A stretch of 64,000 nucleotides of DNA from Fimbriimonas sp. (GTDB lineage Bacteria > Armatimonadota > Fimbriimonadia > Fimbriimonadales > Fimbriimonadaceae), in assembly GCA_031292555.1 (NCBI GenBank), contig JARLGV010000050.1, positions 1 through 64,000 of the forward strand. The letters run 5' to 3'. This document shows, one piece after another, positions 44,182 to 52,359 of this stretch (position 1 is the stretch's first letter; the number at the start of each line of letters is the position of its first letter). The translations under genes were made by a program, and so were the position numbers. The notes beneath the pieces are model-generated. The model worked only from the letters and a program-made list of their open reading frames with translations. It did no database searches and had not been told where the DNA came from.

Positions 44182-45117
44182 TCACTTGAGCGAAACCGAG
44201 ATGCTGCGACCGTCCGGTTCTTGGATAATGAAAGTCGCGGGTTTGCTTTCCTTTGGCGCATAGAATGCGACACGCACCCTTAACGACCGGCCCGGTTCGA
44301 TCGATTGCATGACGGTGTCGGTGGAGGATACTTTGATCAGGTTCTCGCTAAAGTCTAGGTTCTCACCGTTCTCGTCGAGCATCTGCCACTTGTAGGTTGA
44401 CCTTTCCATCGTGTGTTCCTTAAACGCGGGATTGGTGATCGTCAGTTTGGCAATGACGATCTTCTTTCCGTCGTCCGGCGAGATTGGACCGATTGGGCTC
44501 GTCGACTCTTCGATCCCGTCCACAACCAGCGTGAAATATCCGATCTCGATCTTCTGACCGATCTTGACCTGGGCCGAATCGGCGAGGATCACGCCGGTCT
44601 TGTCGGCAAACAGAGAGTCGGACTTAAGCGTCTTGCCTCGAAGATCGTATCGCAAGACCGGGCCCTCCTGATATCGAACCATCAGCTTGTAAATCGGATC
44701 GTTCGAAGGCACTTGAAAGAAGACTTGGCAAGGGATCTTTTGGGCCGGAAGAATATCCATCGTGATCGACGCCATCGTCTCAGGATTGACCAAAGACGGC
44801 TCCATCTCGTAGTTATTCGTGTCGGCTCCGACTACCTTGTAGCTCAGGCTCGACCGTTCGAAAGCTAACTTTTCCTTGCTTGGGTTCTGCACCGTGAAGT
44901 TGACAACCACGAACTTCTTGCCCTTGTCGGCAAGCCAAGCATCGTCCTGGGTGAAAACCCGTGTCGCGAACTTGGCAGAGGTCAGGACGATTTGGTATGG
45001 GCCGATGCGATAGGGCTTGATCGGTACCGCGTCGGTTCCAGGGATCGGCTTGGCGTCTTGTCCGGCGAAACAACAGGCTGCCGACAATGCGGCGAACAGG
45101 CATGCGATAACTCTCAT
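44182..45117 (-). CDS. Exported protein with two DUF4352-like immunoglobulin-type domains
   Basis: A 311-residue protein from the ATG at 45117, which has GGAG 7 bases upstream. The signal peptide is MRVIACLFAALSAACCFAG; a Cys near its end hints at, but does not prove, lipidation. Two similar beta domains follow, about 35-165 (KKFVVVNFTVQNPSKEKLAFERSSLSYKVVGADTNNYE) and about 180-311 (KKIVIAKLTITNPAFKEHTMERSTYKWQMLDENGE). This is the pattern of DUF4352/telokin-like domains. No catalytic motif is visible; a surface or periplasmic binding role is plausible. It is convergent with the PsiE-like gene. Confidence 0.72.
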   Translation of the reverse strand: MRVIACLFAALSAACCFAGQDAKPIPGTDAVPIKPYRIGPYQIVLTSAKFATRVFTQDDAWLADKGKKFVVVNFTVQNPSKEKLAFERSSLSYKVVGADTNNYEMEPSLVNPETMASITMDILPAQKIPCQVFFQVPSNDPIYKLMVRYQEGPVLRYDLRGKTLKSDSLFADKTGVILADSAQVKIGQKIEIGYFTLVVDGIEESTSPIGPISPDDGKKIVIAKLTITNPAFKEHTMERSTYKWQMLDENGENLDFSENLIKVSSTDTVMQSIEPGRSLRVRVAFYAPKESKPATFIIQEPDGRSISVSLK

Positions 45118-45320
45118 GAACACTCCGAGCCTGATTGGTTTGGGATGGCGTCAAGGCTGGCGCTGGGACGTTACGCTACCTGGTCTTGGCGCTGATTCAC
45201 CAACAGGTCGAATGAAGAATAAGTCACACTGTTACGAATTCACCAGTCGTTTGTTTTGTGTCATGGAAACGAACGACTTCCAGTCAGATTGCTCCGATCG
45301 GTCAGCCTCTTTGAGTGGCG

Positions 45321-46190
45321 CTAATGGCTCGCAAAGTAGCCGCGCACAAATCCGAGGCACTGAGCGACCTCTGGAAGCGAATCATCCATGTGGTATTCGT
45401 ATTCGACAGAAACGCTCCCCTGAAATCCCTGTCTGCGCAGTTCATCGAGAATAGCTGGGACATCGGAGACTCCCAAACCGTATGGGACGTCATGGCCGTT
45501 GGCGGAGAACTCGTGCAGGTCCTTTAGGTGGCTGCTGACAATTCTTCCCCGCAGAATCCTCAGAGCGTCGATGGGTTTCACACCTGACCGAACCCAATGT
45601 CCGGTGTCGGCGCAAGACCCGATCCGGCGATCATGATTTTTGACGAGTTGGAGGATGTATTGGGGGTTTCATACCTTGTAGTTTGGATCGCTAGTACGGG
45701 GGTGATCGTGGAAGCCGACCCGAATATCGAACTCCTTGACCATCTTGTCGATGGTGTCGATCGCCTCGGTGGATTCGGTGTTCAAGATGCCGATCCCCAG
45801 TGACTTGGCCCAAGAGAACAGCTTTCGTGCCGAGGCTACGTCTCGGTCGATGCCGGTCACGCCGTAGGCAACGACCGACACCCTATATTGTGCAAGTTGA
45901 TTGCGAAGAGCGGCCGTCGCTTCGGGACCCATTCCCGGGCCCACACCAATACCAGGAAACTCCCTTCCGAGCGGCTGGCCCGGAAATAGTTCGATGTTGG
46001 TTCCTCCGGCGGCCGCAACCTTCTCGATGGCCTCCATAGTTGTGAACCGGCTGAATGTCCAGGCCTGAACTCCAATGAGCATTCCCTTCGTTCGCTTTGC
46101 GCTGTCGATTTGCGCGGCGGCGGCAACCGTGAGAGCGCCAAAACAGAGCATTAGCACAAAACGGGTGTGGGCGGCAAGGGCGAGAGTCAT
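45321..46190 (-). pseudogene. Sugar phosphate isomerase/epimerase-like gene broken by one in-frame TGA
   Basis: Two fragments lie in one reading frame, separated only by TGA at 45669-45671. The first (173 residues) has a signal peptide (MTLALAAHTRFVLMLCFGALTVAAAAQ) and the start of a xylose-isomerase-like TIM barrel (GVQAWTFSRFTTMEAIEKVAAAGGTNIELFPG... FDIRVGFHDHPRTSDPNYKV). The frame continues past TGA as NPQYILQLVKNHDRRIGSCADTG, then HWVRSGVKPIDALRILRGRIVSSHLKDLHE to the TAA/TGA end. Homologues usually have Trp after NYKV, so TGG became TGA by one base. It is a recent nonsense mutation, a sequence error, or a recoded codon. Other genes here use TGA as a stop. Full length would be about 289 residues. 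Confidence 0.82.
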
Positions 46191-46244
46191 AACGCTATTC
46201 TATCGCGATTCGCGCTGCCGACGTCAGTCCCTGTGGAGATATCC

Positions 46245-46265
46245 CGCGTTAACGTCATGTTAAAT
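46245..46265. promoter_or_regulatory. GTTAACGCG motif and 11-base-period repeat before the Pit operon
   Basis: On the minus strand 46245-46253 reads GTTAACGCG, shared with sites at 13984 and 37490. On the plus strand TTAACG (46249-46254) and TTAAAT (46260-46265) are spaced by 11 bases, as in Pho boxes. The region lies between the broken isomerase gene and the PhoU-like/Pit operon, so either could be the target. Confidence 0.35.
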
Positions 46266-46393
46266 TTCAAACTGCATTTTCGGCCAGGAATTGGCCATTT
46301 TGAGTTAGGCGGTTGCTTGGAATTGTTAAGAAATCGGCGTTCGGCGTCATCCCCCCTATTCCCGAGGCACGGTCAGGAGATATGGTTTAGGCG

Positions 46394-47017
46394 GTGCTGA
46401 AACTAGGAAAGGATGACTCCTTCTTCGACCTGCTGGAAACTCAAGCGAAAATCGCGGTAAAGGCCGCCGAGGTCTTTCTGGCGATGGTCAAAGATTTGGA
46501 GCGCGCTAAAACGCATACCGACAACCTCCTGGCTATCGAAAGCGAGGGGGACGAGATCACCCATAAACTGCAGAACAAGCTGAGCGGGACATTCATCGCC
46601 CCTCTGGACAAGGAGGACCTCAGCGAACTGTCCCATCTCTTGGACGACGTAACCGATTGTATCGAGTCTGTTGGCGCCCGCATCGGGATGTACCGGTTGA
46701 CGGTCTGTCGCCCTGACATCGTTCCGATGGCTGGGAACCTTCTCGAGGTCACGAGAGTAGCCTGTGCTGCGGTAACAGAGCTGCACAATCAATTCCATAG
46801 ATCCAAATCGCTGCCTGGAGTCCTCGTAAAGATCCACACCTTGGAGAACGAGAGCGATAGGCTTTACCGGACCGCGTTGACCAAGCTCTTCGATGAAGAA
46901 ACGGAACCGATCGCCATCCTAAAATGGAAGGAGATCTACGATCGAGTGGAATATGCCACCGACCGATGCGAGACCCTTGCCAACGTGGTTGAGAACATGA
47001 TTGTGAAATATGCCTGA
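46394..47017 (+). CDS. PhoU-like (DUF47) phosphate transport accessory protein
   Basis: A 207-residue helical protein with the DUF47/PhoU-like pattern: FFDLLETQAKIAVKAAEVFLAMV, IESEGDEITHKLQNKLSGTFIAPLDKEDLSELSHLLDDVTDCIE, LENESDRLYRTALTKLF, and WKEIYDRVEYATDRCETLANVVENMIVKYA. The conserved acidic residues form metal sites in this family. Such genes nearly always precede pit, and this one overlaps it by 8 bases, so the two are translationally coupled. It probably controls the transporter. The start is GTG at 46394; an ATG is not available nearby in frame. Confidence 0.92.
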   Translation: MLKLGKDDSFFDLLETQAKIAVKAAEVFLAMVKDLERAKTHTDNLLAIESEGDEITHKLQNKLSGTFIAPLDKEDLSELSHLLDDVTDCIESVGARIGMYRLTVCRPDIVPMAGNLLEVTRVACAAVTELHNQFHRSKSLPGVLVKIHTLENESDRLYRTALTKLFDEETEPIAILKWKEIYDRVEYATDRCETLANVVENMIVKYA

Positions 47018-48008
47018 CGTCGGCATCATGCTTGTCTTGATCGTGGTCTTTGCTCTCGCATTTGACTACATCAACGGTTTTCACGACACGGCGAATGCGA
47101 TTGCGACAGTCGTGTCCACACGTGTTATGACTCCGCTCCAGGCGATCATCATGGCAGCGGTTCTGAATTTCGCTGGTGCGCTGGTGGCCACTCGAGTTGC
47201 CCATACGATTGCGTCGGGGATCATCGACACCCATGCGGCGTCGGAGACCGTGGTGCTTGCCGCGATTGTTGGGGGTATCGTCTGGAACCTCGTAACCTGG
47301 GTCTACGGAATACCTAGCAGTTCGTCCCACGCGATCATTGGCGGTCTCTGCGGGGCGGGAGCCGCTCATGCCGGGCTCGTCGCGGTGCAGTGGAATGGGT
47401 TGCTGAAGAAGGTCGTGATTCCCCTCGTCGCATCGCCTGTTGCCGGCTTCGTGTTCGGTCTGATTGTGATGACCGTGATCACCATGCTATTCCACAACGC
47501 CCATCCACGCCGTGCGGGAGGCGCCTTCCGGCAGCTTCAACGGGTATCAGCGGCGGCGATGGCATTCTCCCACGGGCAAAACGATGCCCAAAAGAGCATG
47601 GGAGTCATCACGCTTGCGCTGTTTACTCATGGTCTGACCAAATCGACTGACGTTCCCGTCTGGGTTATCCTCGCCTGCGCATCGGTCATGGCGCTCGGGA
47701 CCGCCGCTGGCGGTTGGCGTATCATAGCCACGATGGGTCACAAGATCATGAGACTTGAGCCGGTCAACGGATTTGCCGCCGAGACTTCTGGGGCATCGGT
47801 CATTCTCATTGCCAGCTACCTGGGGATACCCGTAAGTACGACGCACGTACTTGCCGGCAGCATACTGGGAGTCGGCGCTTCCAAGCGCTTGAACGCTGTA
47901 CGCTGGACAGTCGCACAGCGAATGGTGGTTGCCTGGTTCCTGACGATTCCCGCCGCCGCTACCGTTGGTGGGCTGACTTACTTCCTCTTGAACGCAGCGC
48001 ACCTATAA
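47010..48008 (+). CDS. pit: Inorganic phosphate transporter, Pit family
   Basis: A 332-residue membrane protein with about 10 helices and the internal duplication of the family. N-terminal signature: FDYINGFHDTANAIATVVSTRVM; C-terminal counterpart: AMAFSHGQNDAQKSMGVITLAL. The loop IPSSSSHAIIGGLCGAG and ISTT-like VSTTHVLAGSILGVG match the inverted-repeat phosphate-binding segments. It carries phosphate, as the metal-phosphate complex, with protons or sodium. It is coupled to the PhoU-like gene upstream (8-base overlap). It is convergent with a large phosphoesterase gene. Confidence 0.94.
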   Translation: MPDVGIMLVLIVVFALAFDYINGFHDTANAIATVVSTRVMTPLQAIIMAAVLNFAGALVATRVAHTIASGIIDTHAASETVVLAAIVGGIVWNLVTWVYGIPSSSSHAIIGGLCGAGAAHAGLVAVQWNGLLKKVVIPLVASPVAGFVFGLIVMTVITMLFHNAHPRRAGGAFRQLQRVSAAAMAFSHGQNDAQKSMGVITLALFTHGLTKSTDVPVWVILACASVMALGTAAGGWRIIATMGHKIMRLEPVNGFAAETSGASVILIASYLGIPVSTTHVLAGSILGVGASKRLNAVRWTVAQRMVVAWFLTIPAAATVGGLTYFLLNAAHL

Positions 48009-48048
48009 CTCGGCAGGGGCCTGAAGCGCCTCTTTGCCTAGTACGACG

Positions 48049-48078
48049 AAGGGCGTCGGAAATACTTCCTGCGCCCTT
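48049..48078. terminator. Bidirectional hairpin between pit and phosphoesterase genes
   Basis: AAGGGCG (48049-48055) pairs with CGCCCTT (48072-48078) around a 16-base loop, in the 90-base gap between two convergent genes. T-rich sequence follows on the plus strand (TTTCGTTGTTCTT). Confidence 0.5.
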
Positions 48079-48098
48079 TCGTTGTTCTTACCGAGCCG

Positions 48099-50732
48099 TT
48101 ACTTGGGTTGGCCCTGAGTTCTCGACTGCATGAACTTGATGAACCTGGGGTCGTCCATCGTGACTCCCGGCATCCCGCGACGCTTCGTGAAGGTCGGATC
48201 TTCGGGATCGAAGGTCGCTTCCGGGCGGAAGACGCGCGGATCGCTCGGGCCAAAAGTGTATGGTGTAAAGTCCGGCTTGTCGGTGAACATGTCATCGAGC
48301 GGTGTCGCAAGTGCGTCGAATAGGTTGTTCGGACCCAGTCCGAAGATGTCGTAGATCGAGCGGATAATGCTCATGATGCTCGTGTGGTCGTGGCTAACAT
48401 AGTGCCGCTTACAGTACGGTCCAATCGCGAGAACATAACTCCGGCTTCTATCGACATGGTCGCTGTCTCCGCCTGGATCGTCTTCTGTCACGAAAATGGC
48501 CATGCTCTTCCATTCCGGCGTATGGGATAGGTAGTCGATGAGTCGGCCGAACGCAAGGTCGTTGTCCGCCATGAAGCTGCACACGTACGGATAACCCTTC
48601 TTTGGCATAGCCTCGCTGCCGTGATCGTTGCACAACGCGATGTTGATGAACTGCGGCAGTTCTGTTCCCCGGTCGCGATACTTTTTCTTGACGTCGTCTT
48701 CAAACCAATCGACTCGAGCGATGTCTGGGATATTGGTGTTGAAGATCGGGAATTCGAAGCAAGTATTGTCAAAGAGAACCTTTGGCATCGGGAAGTTGAT
48801 CGGTTCAACTGCACCCGATCTCGAGTGCGGCTCGTCCTCGTCAACCCCAGGGAATTCAAATCCCTCGCCATAGTTGCGGAAGCTTACGTGGCCACGATCG
48901 AGGTTCTCCCACATCGAACCGTTCTCCAAATAGTCTTCCGGGATCTGAGAGCCGTTTGAACCAAACGAAATGTAACGTCCGTGGGCCTTACCGGTGCTGA
49001 ATCCCCATCCAGCGTAATAAAGGCGGGAAGTCCAAATGCTGGCGTATACGCCAACCAACCACCGGTGACCGTTTCCGCTGGCTCCGGGCTCCATGTAGAA
49101 ATTGTCGCTTATGGAGAATTGCTTCGCCAGATCGACGTGGTTCGGCATGATCGGAACGTGCTGGGTTTTGTCCCGCTCGCTTATCCAGCCCTGGTCGCCG
49201 TATTCGCTGTATCGCGGCTCCCCATCGGCGTTCGGCACGGTCCCAAAGATGCCGTCGAACGTGTGATTCTCCTTGGTTATAAACACGACGTGCTTAATCT
49301 GACTCGGGAAGTGGACGGCGCGGCGAAGAGGACCTGTCAGTCCGTTGTTTTGCAGAACCTGTCGCGTCATCGTGGCGAGATCGGGAAGCTTCGAAAGGTC
49401 GATATGCTGGATCAGGCCAGGAGCTTCGGCAGCACTTCCGCGTTCGTCGGTTGACGGTCTCGGATGAAGGAAACCGTTTGGTCCGTATCCTAGGCCAAAC
49501 TGGCTAGCGACAACGAGGGTTCCATCGTTGCCAATCAGTCTCGCTTGGACCGGATAGTAGCCGGCTGGTATGAGTCCCAGGACCTTTCCGCTGGCCGTGT
49601 CGATCACGGCAACTGATTCCAAGCCACTCTCGCACACGTACAGGCGTCGTCCGTCGACCGAGACGGCCAAACCTGTGGGTATTACGCCGCGTAGGTGAGC
49701 GACTAACGGAGTCGGAGCTAGTTTGATCGTCTTGACTAACTTGAGGCTGGCGGCGTCAAAGACGGAAACGGTATCGCTGTTCGCGTTGCTGACGTAAAGT
49801 CGCCCGTTTTGTACGACCAGGGCGTTTGGAGCGCTTCCGCCAACCGCCTTGCCTCGGTCAGCCGGAGCATGAATGAGCAGGCCGCTAATTGCCTTTCCGA
49901 TCACCTTTGGATTTGCCGGGTTCGAGACATCGTAAGACCATACAGATTGAGCATCTGGGGTTCCTGTCTTCCCAAGGCCTGGAATCTGTCGGCCCTCGAA
50001 TTGGACGCCTTGTTCCGCTTCCTTACTTGGAATGGCGAAGGCCGGGCGAGTTATGCCTTGAAGACCGCCACTCAACGGTGGTACGACCGAGTAGTCGAAC
50101 AAACCGATGTTCGCAACGTAAACGCGTCCTGACTTTCCTTCCAGGGCCAGAGCATAAGGTTCACGTCCAGCCGGTAATCTCGCGATCGTCGCCCGTTTGA
50201 CAAGGTCGACTACGACGAACTGCTCGTTCGTTACGTCGACTGCGTACAGTGTTCGACCGTCGCGGCTGATTGCGAGGTCGTTGATGTAGGCATCTTTGTC
50301 GGAACCAGGATTGACGGCGATGTCCTTGTCTCGCCGCTTCCAAGACGTCGTGTCATACTCCGCGATTTCGCCCTCATCCCCCTCGCTTACATAGAGACTC
50401 TTGCCATCCGGTGAGAATGCGGCTGCCGGGCTCCATCCCTTCGGTTTGAGTACTAGATGACCTGCCGGACGAAAGACGTGGATTTGTCCTTCGCTCAAAC
50501 CGACCGTAGTCGATCCATCGGGGCTAACGACGACGTTGAACAGGTCGTCGCCGGTGTAAGTTCGGTCACCTACTGGAGTGACGAACCTTCCATTTGGGAG
50601 GATTGTCTGTCCACCGGGGACGACTCTGGCAGGCAATTGCCCGGCAGGCGCTCCAAGGTGCGGCACGGATTGAGAGAGAAAGCGATGCGAGGTTGTCGAA
50701 GTTAGGGCTAGAACGAGAATTGCCGAAAACAC
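48099..50732 (-). CDS. Secreted beta-propeller / phosphoesterase fusion
   Basis: An 877-residue protein starting at GTG, with a signal-like N-terminus (MFSAILVLALTSTTSHRF). Residues about 60-420 form a YVTN/YncE-type beta-propeller (AISRDGRTLYAVDVTNEQFVVVDL, GRLYVSNANSDTVSVFDAASLKLVKTI, RRLYVCESGLESVAVIDTASGKVLG). Residues about 460-850 form a phosphoesterase of the phospholipase C/acid phosphatase type (HVVFITKENHTFDGIFGTVPNADG, IMPNHVDLAKQFSISDNFYMEP, FVTEDDPGGDSDHVDRSR, SHDHTSIMSIIRSIYDIFGL). It likely frees phosphate outside the cell, matching the adjacent phosphate transporter. The substrate is not known. Confidence 0.87.
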   Translation of the reverse strand: MFSAILVLALTSTTSHRFLSQSVPHLGAPAGQLPARVVPGGQTILPNGRFVTPVGDRTYTGDDLFNVVVSPDGSTTVGLSEGQIHVFRPAGHLVLKPKGWSPAAAFSPDGKSLYVSEGDEGEIAEYDTTSWKRRDKDIAVNPGSDKDAYINDLAISRDGRTLYAVDVTNEQFVVVDLVKRATIARLPAGREPYALALEGKSGRVYVANIGLFDYSVVPPLSGGLQGITRPAFAIPSKEAEQGVQFEGRQIPGLGKTGTPDAQSVWSYDVSNPANPKVIGKAISGLLIHAPADRGKAVGGSAPNALVVQNGRLYVSNANSDTVSVFDAASLKLVKTIKLAPTPLVAHLRGVIPTGLAVSVDGRRLYVCESGLESVAVIDTASGKVLGLIPAGYYPVQARLIGNDGTLVVASQFGLGYGPNGFLHPRPSTDERGSAAEAPGLIQHIDLSKLPDLATMTRQVLQNNGLTGPLRRAVHFPSQIKHVVFITKENHTFDGIFGTVPNADGEPRYSEYGDQGWISERDKTQHVPIMPNHVDLAKQFSISDNFYMEPGASGNGHRWLVGVYASIWTSRLYYAGWGFSTGKAHGRYISFGSNGSQIPEDYLENGSMWENLDRGHVSFRNYGEGFEFPGVDEDEPHSRSGAVEPINFPMPKVLFDNTCFEFPIFNTNIPDIARVDWFEDDVKKKYRDRGTELPQFINIALCNDHGSEAMPKKGYPYVCSFMADNDLAFGRLIDYLSHTPEWKSMAIFVTEDDPGGDSDHVDRSRSYVLAIGPYCKRHYVSHDHTSIMSIIRSIYDIFGLGPNNLFDALATPLDDMFTDKPDFTPYTFGPSDPRVFRPEATFDPEDPTFTKRRGMPGVTMDDPRFIKFMQSRTQGQPK

Positions 50733-50866
50733 TCCGACATTATTCCTTCACTGCCTCGTTGAATCTGCAGCCGTCGGCAAACCTTTACAAAACTACGATC
50801 GTTCATCACCCTGTCTCACAATTTCAAGCTTGGCAATCCCATCATCTGGCGAACCTAATGGGAGAG

Positions 50867-50878
50867 TGAACACGTTCA
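50867..50878. promoter_or_regulatory. Small palindrome before the SGNH gene
   Basis: TGAAC-AC-GTTCA (50867-50878) has 5-bp perfect arms and ends 7 bases before the start codon of the SGNH gene. A repressor site is plausible, but the arms are short. Confidence 0.3.
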
Positions 50879-50885
50879 TTCAATT

Positions 50886-52256
50886 GTGCTGTCGATGATT
50901 TCTCTCTTTGTGATGTCCGCTGGAGGAGTACCGCAGACGTATGCTCAAGTGCCATCGGCTACCGATCGTGAGCGATTTGGCGCAGGCATTCAGCGGACAA
51001 TGCGGTTGTTGGCAACGAGCACCCCAAAGCACCGAAATACCGTTCGCGTGCTCTTTTATGGTCAGTCGATCACGGAACAGGATTGGAGTCGACAAGTTGC
51101 CGATTGGCTGAGGAGCAAGTACCCCAACGCCAACCTGATCATAGAGAATCGGGCGATTGGCGGACATTCCTCCCAACTCCTATGGCGAACGGCCGAGGCC
51201 GACCTCTATCCGTTTCAGCCGGATCTTCTGATTTTCCACGTCTACGGATCTCATCTCGACTACGAAAAGATCGTTCGCAACGTCTTGGAGCGAACCACCT
51301 CGGATGTACTGATTCAGTCGGATCACATCACGAAACCGGAGGAACTTGTCGATCCATCCACTAAGCCTGAGCCGACGATGTCAAGTTGGAGCGCATGGTG
51401 GAATCAGGTCTTCCTTCCTGACCTCGTGAAACGACTGGGACACATCGAACTCATCGATCAGCGGGTGCTCTGGCGTCGCTATCTCAACGAGAATCATTTG
51501 TCACCAGATCAATTGCTCAAGGACGGAGTTCATCTGAATGATAGGGGATGCTACGTGATGGCTCAAATAGTTGAGCAGCATCTTGTCTATCGTCCGGATC
51601 TTCCGGTGACGGGGTTATCCAAGGTGCAGGATTTCGAACCTCACTGGACGGGAAATCGACTTGTAATGAACTTCGTGGGGAATCGGATCGACCTATTGCC
51701 GCTTGTTACTGACTCTGGCAGGAAAGTCAAAGTACTTATCGACGGAATGGCGCCTTCGTCGATGCCCGAACTCTACGGTGTTACGCGCGTTAGCCCGTGG
51801 CCAGGAACGAGTTGGCCGTTGATCCTGCGAACGTCGGCGAAACTCCCGCTCTTGCTAGAAGACTGGGCCGTGAGTTTTCACGACGTTTCATTCGACGGTA
51901 AGAGCTTCTCGTTCGATATAGTCGGTTCAAAGACCGGGCCCGATGGAGAAGGGAAGAGCGATGCCCATTTTGAGTCGAAATCGGGCAGAGTGATTATCGA
52001 ACCTGATGACTGGAATCTGGCTTACTGCAAGGCTGTCTTCAAGTCGCCCGTCCCGCCTGACCTACGAGCAACTTGGTCCGTTGTGCCTCATTTTGTCGAC
52101 GAACTAACATTTCCAATCCATGCTGACACGACGATCGAGTCACCCGTGACGGTTGCCCAGGGCCTAGCTAATTGCCCTCATGTTCTGGAACTTGAGGCCG
52201 TGTCGAAAGTCAGACCGGAGCTCAAGGCAATACGGGTCTTCCACCCTCCGCTGTAG
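50886..52256 (+). CDS. Secreted SGNH/GDSL hydrolase with C-terminal beta domain
   Basis: A 456-residue protein with a signal peptide (MLSMISLFVMSAGGVPQTYAQ). The SGNH core covers about 50-235: VLFYGQSITEQDW (nucleophile Ser in place of GDS), NRAIGGHSSQLLW (Gly), HVYGSHLDYE where Asn of the family is not obvious, and KDGVHLNDRGCYVMAQ (catalytic Asp/His). A C-terminal beta domain (about 245-450) follows. It is likely a carbohydrate esterase or a glycan-acting hydrolase. No ligand can be named. It stands 100 bases upstream of glycogen phosphorylase, separated by that gene's own operator. Confidence 0.8.
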   Translation: MLSMISLFVMSAGGVPQTYAQVPSATDRERFGAGIQRTMRLLATSTPKHRNTVRVLFYGQSITEQDWSRQVADWLRSKYPNANLIIENRAIGGHSSQLLWRTAEADLYPFQPDLLIFHVYGSHLDYEKIVRNVLERTTSDVLIQSDHITKPEELVDPSTKPEPTMSSWSAWWNQVFLPDLVKRLGHIELIDQRVLWRRYLNENHLSPDQLLKDGVHLNDRGCYVMAQIVEQHLVYRPDLPVTGLSKVQDFEPHWTGNRLVMNFVGNRIDLLPLVTDSGRKVKVLIDGMAPSSMPELYGVTRVSPWPGTSWPLILRTSAKLPLLLEDWAVSFHDVSFDGKSFSFDIVGSKTGPDGEGKSDAHFESKSGRVIIEPDDWNLAYCKAVFKSPVPPDLRATWSVVPHFVDELTFPIHADTTIESPVTVAQGLANCPHVLELEAVSKVRPELKAIRVFHPPL

Positions 52257-52331
52257 AGCGTAGTCGCTCTGCCGTAGCTGAAAAACTCGCCGAGTGAGCC
52301 TCGGACGGGCAAACCATATCGGGTATTCTTT

Positions 52332-52347
52332 GTGAATACGTATTCAC
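52332..52347. promoter_or_regulatory. Perfect 16-base palindrome before glycogen phosphorylase
   Basis: GTGAATACGTATTCAC is fully self-complementary and lies 12 bases before the ATG at 52360. Its position inside the leader suits a repressor that blocks transcription. The binder is unknown. Confidence 0.55.
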
Positions 52348-52359
52348 GGGCGAAACGTT

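Noticed and set aside
46394-48008. Genome-wide TGA reassignment as an explanation for the broken isomerase gene
   Set aside because: TGA is used as the normal stop by many intact genes here, including the PhoU-like gene next door, the MFS gene and yceI.
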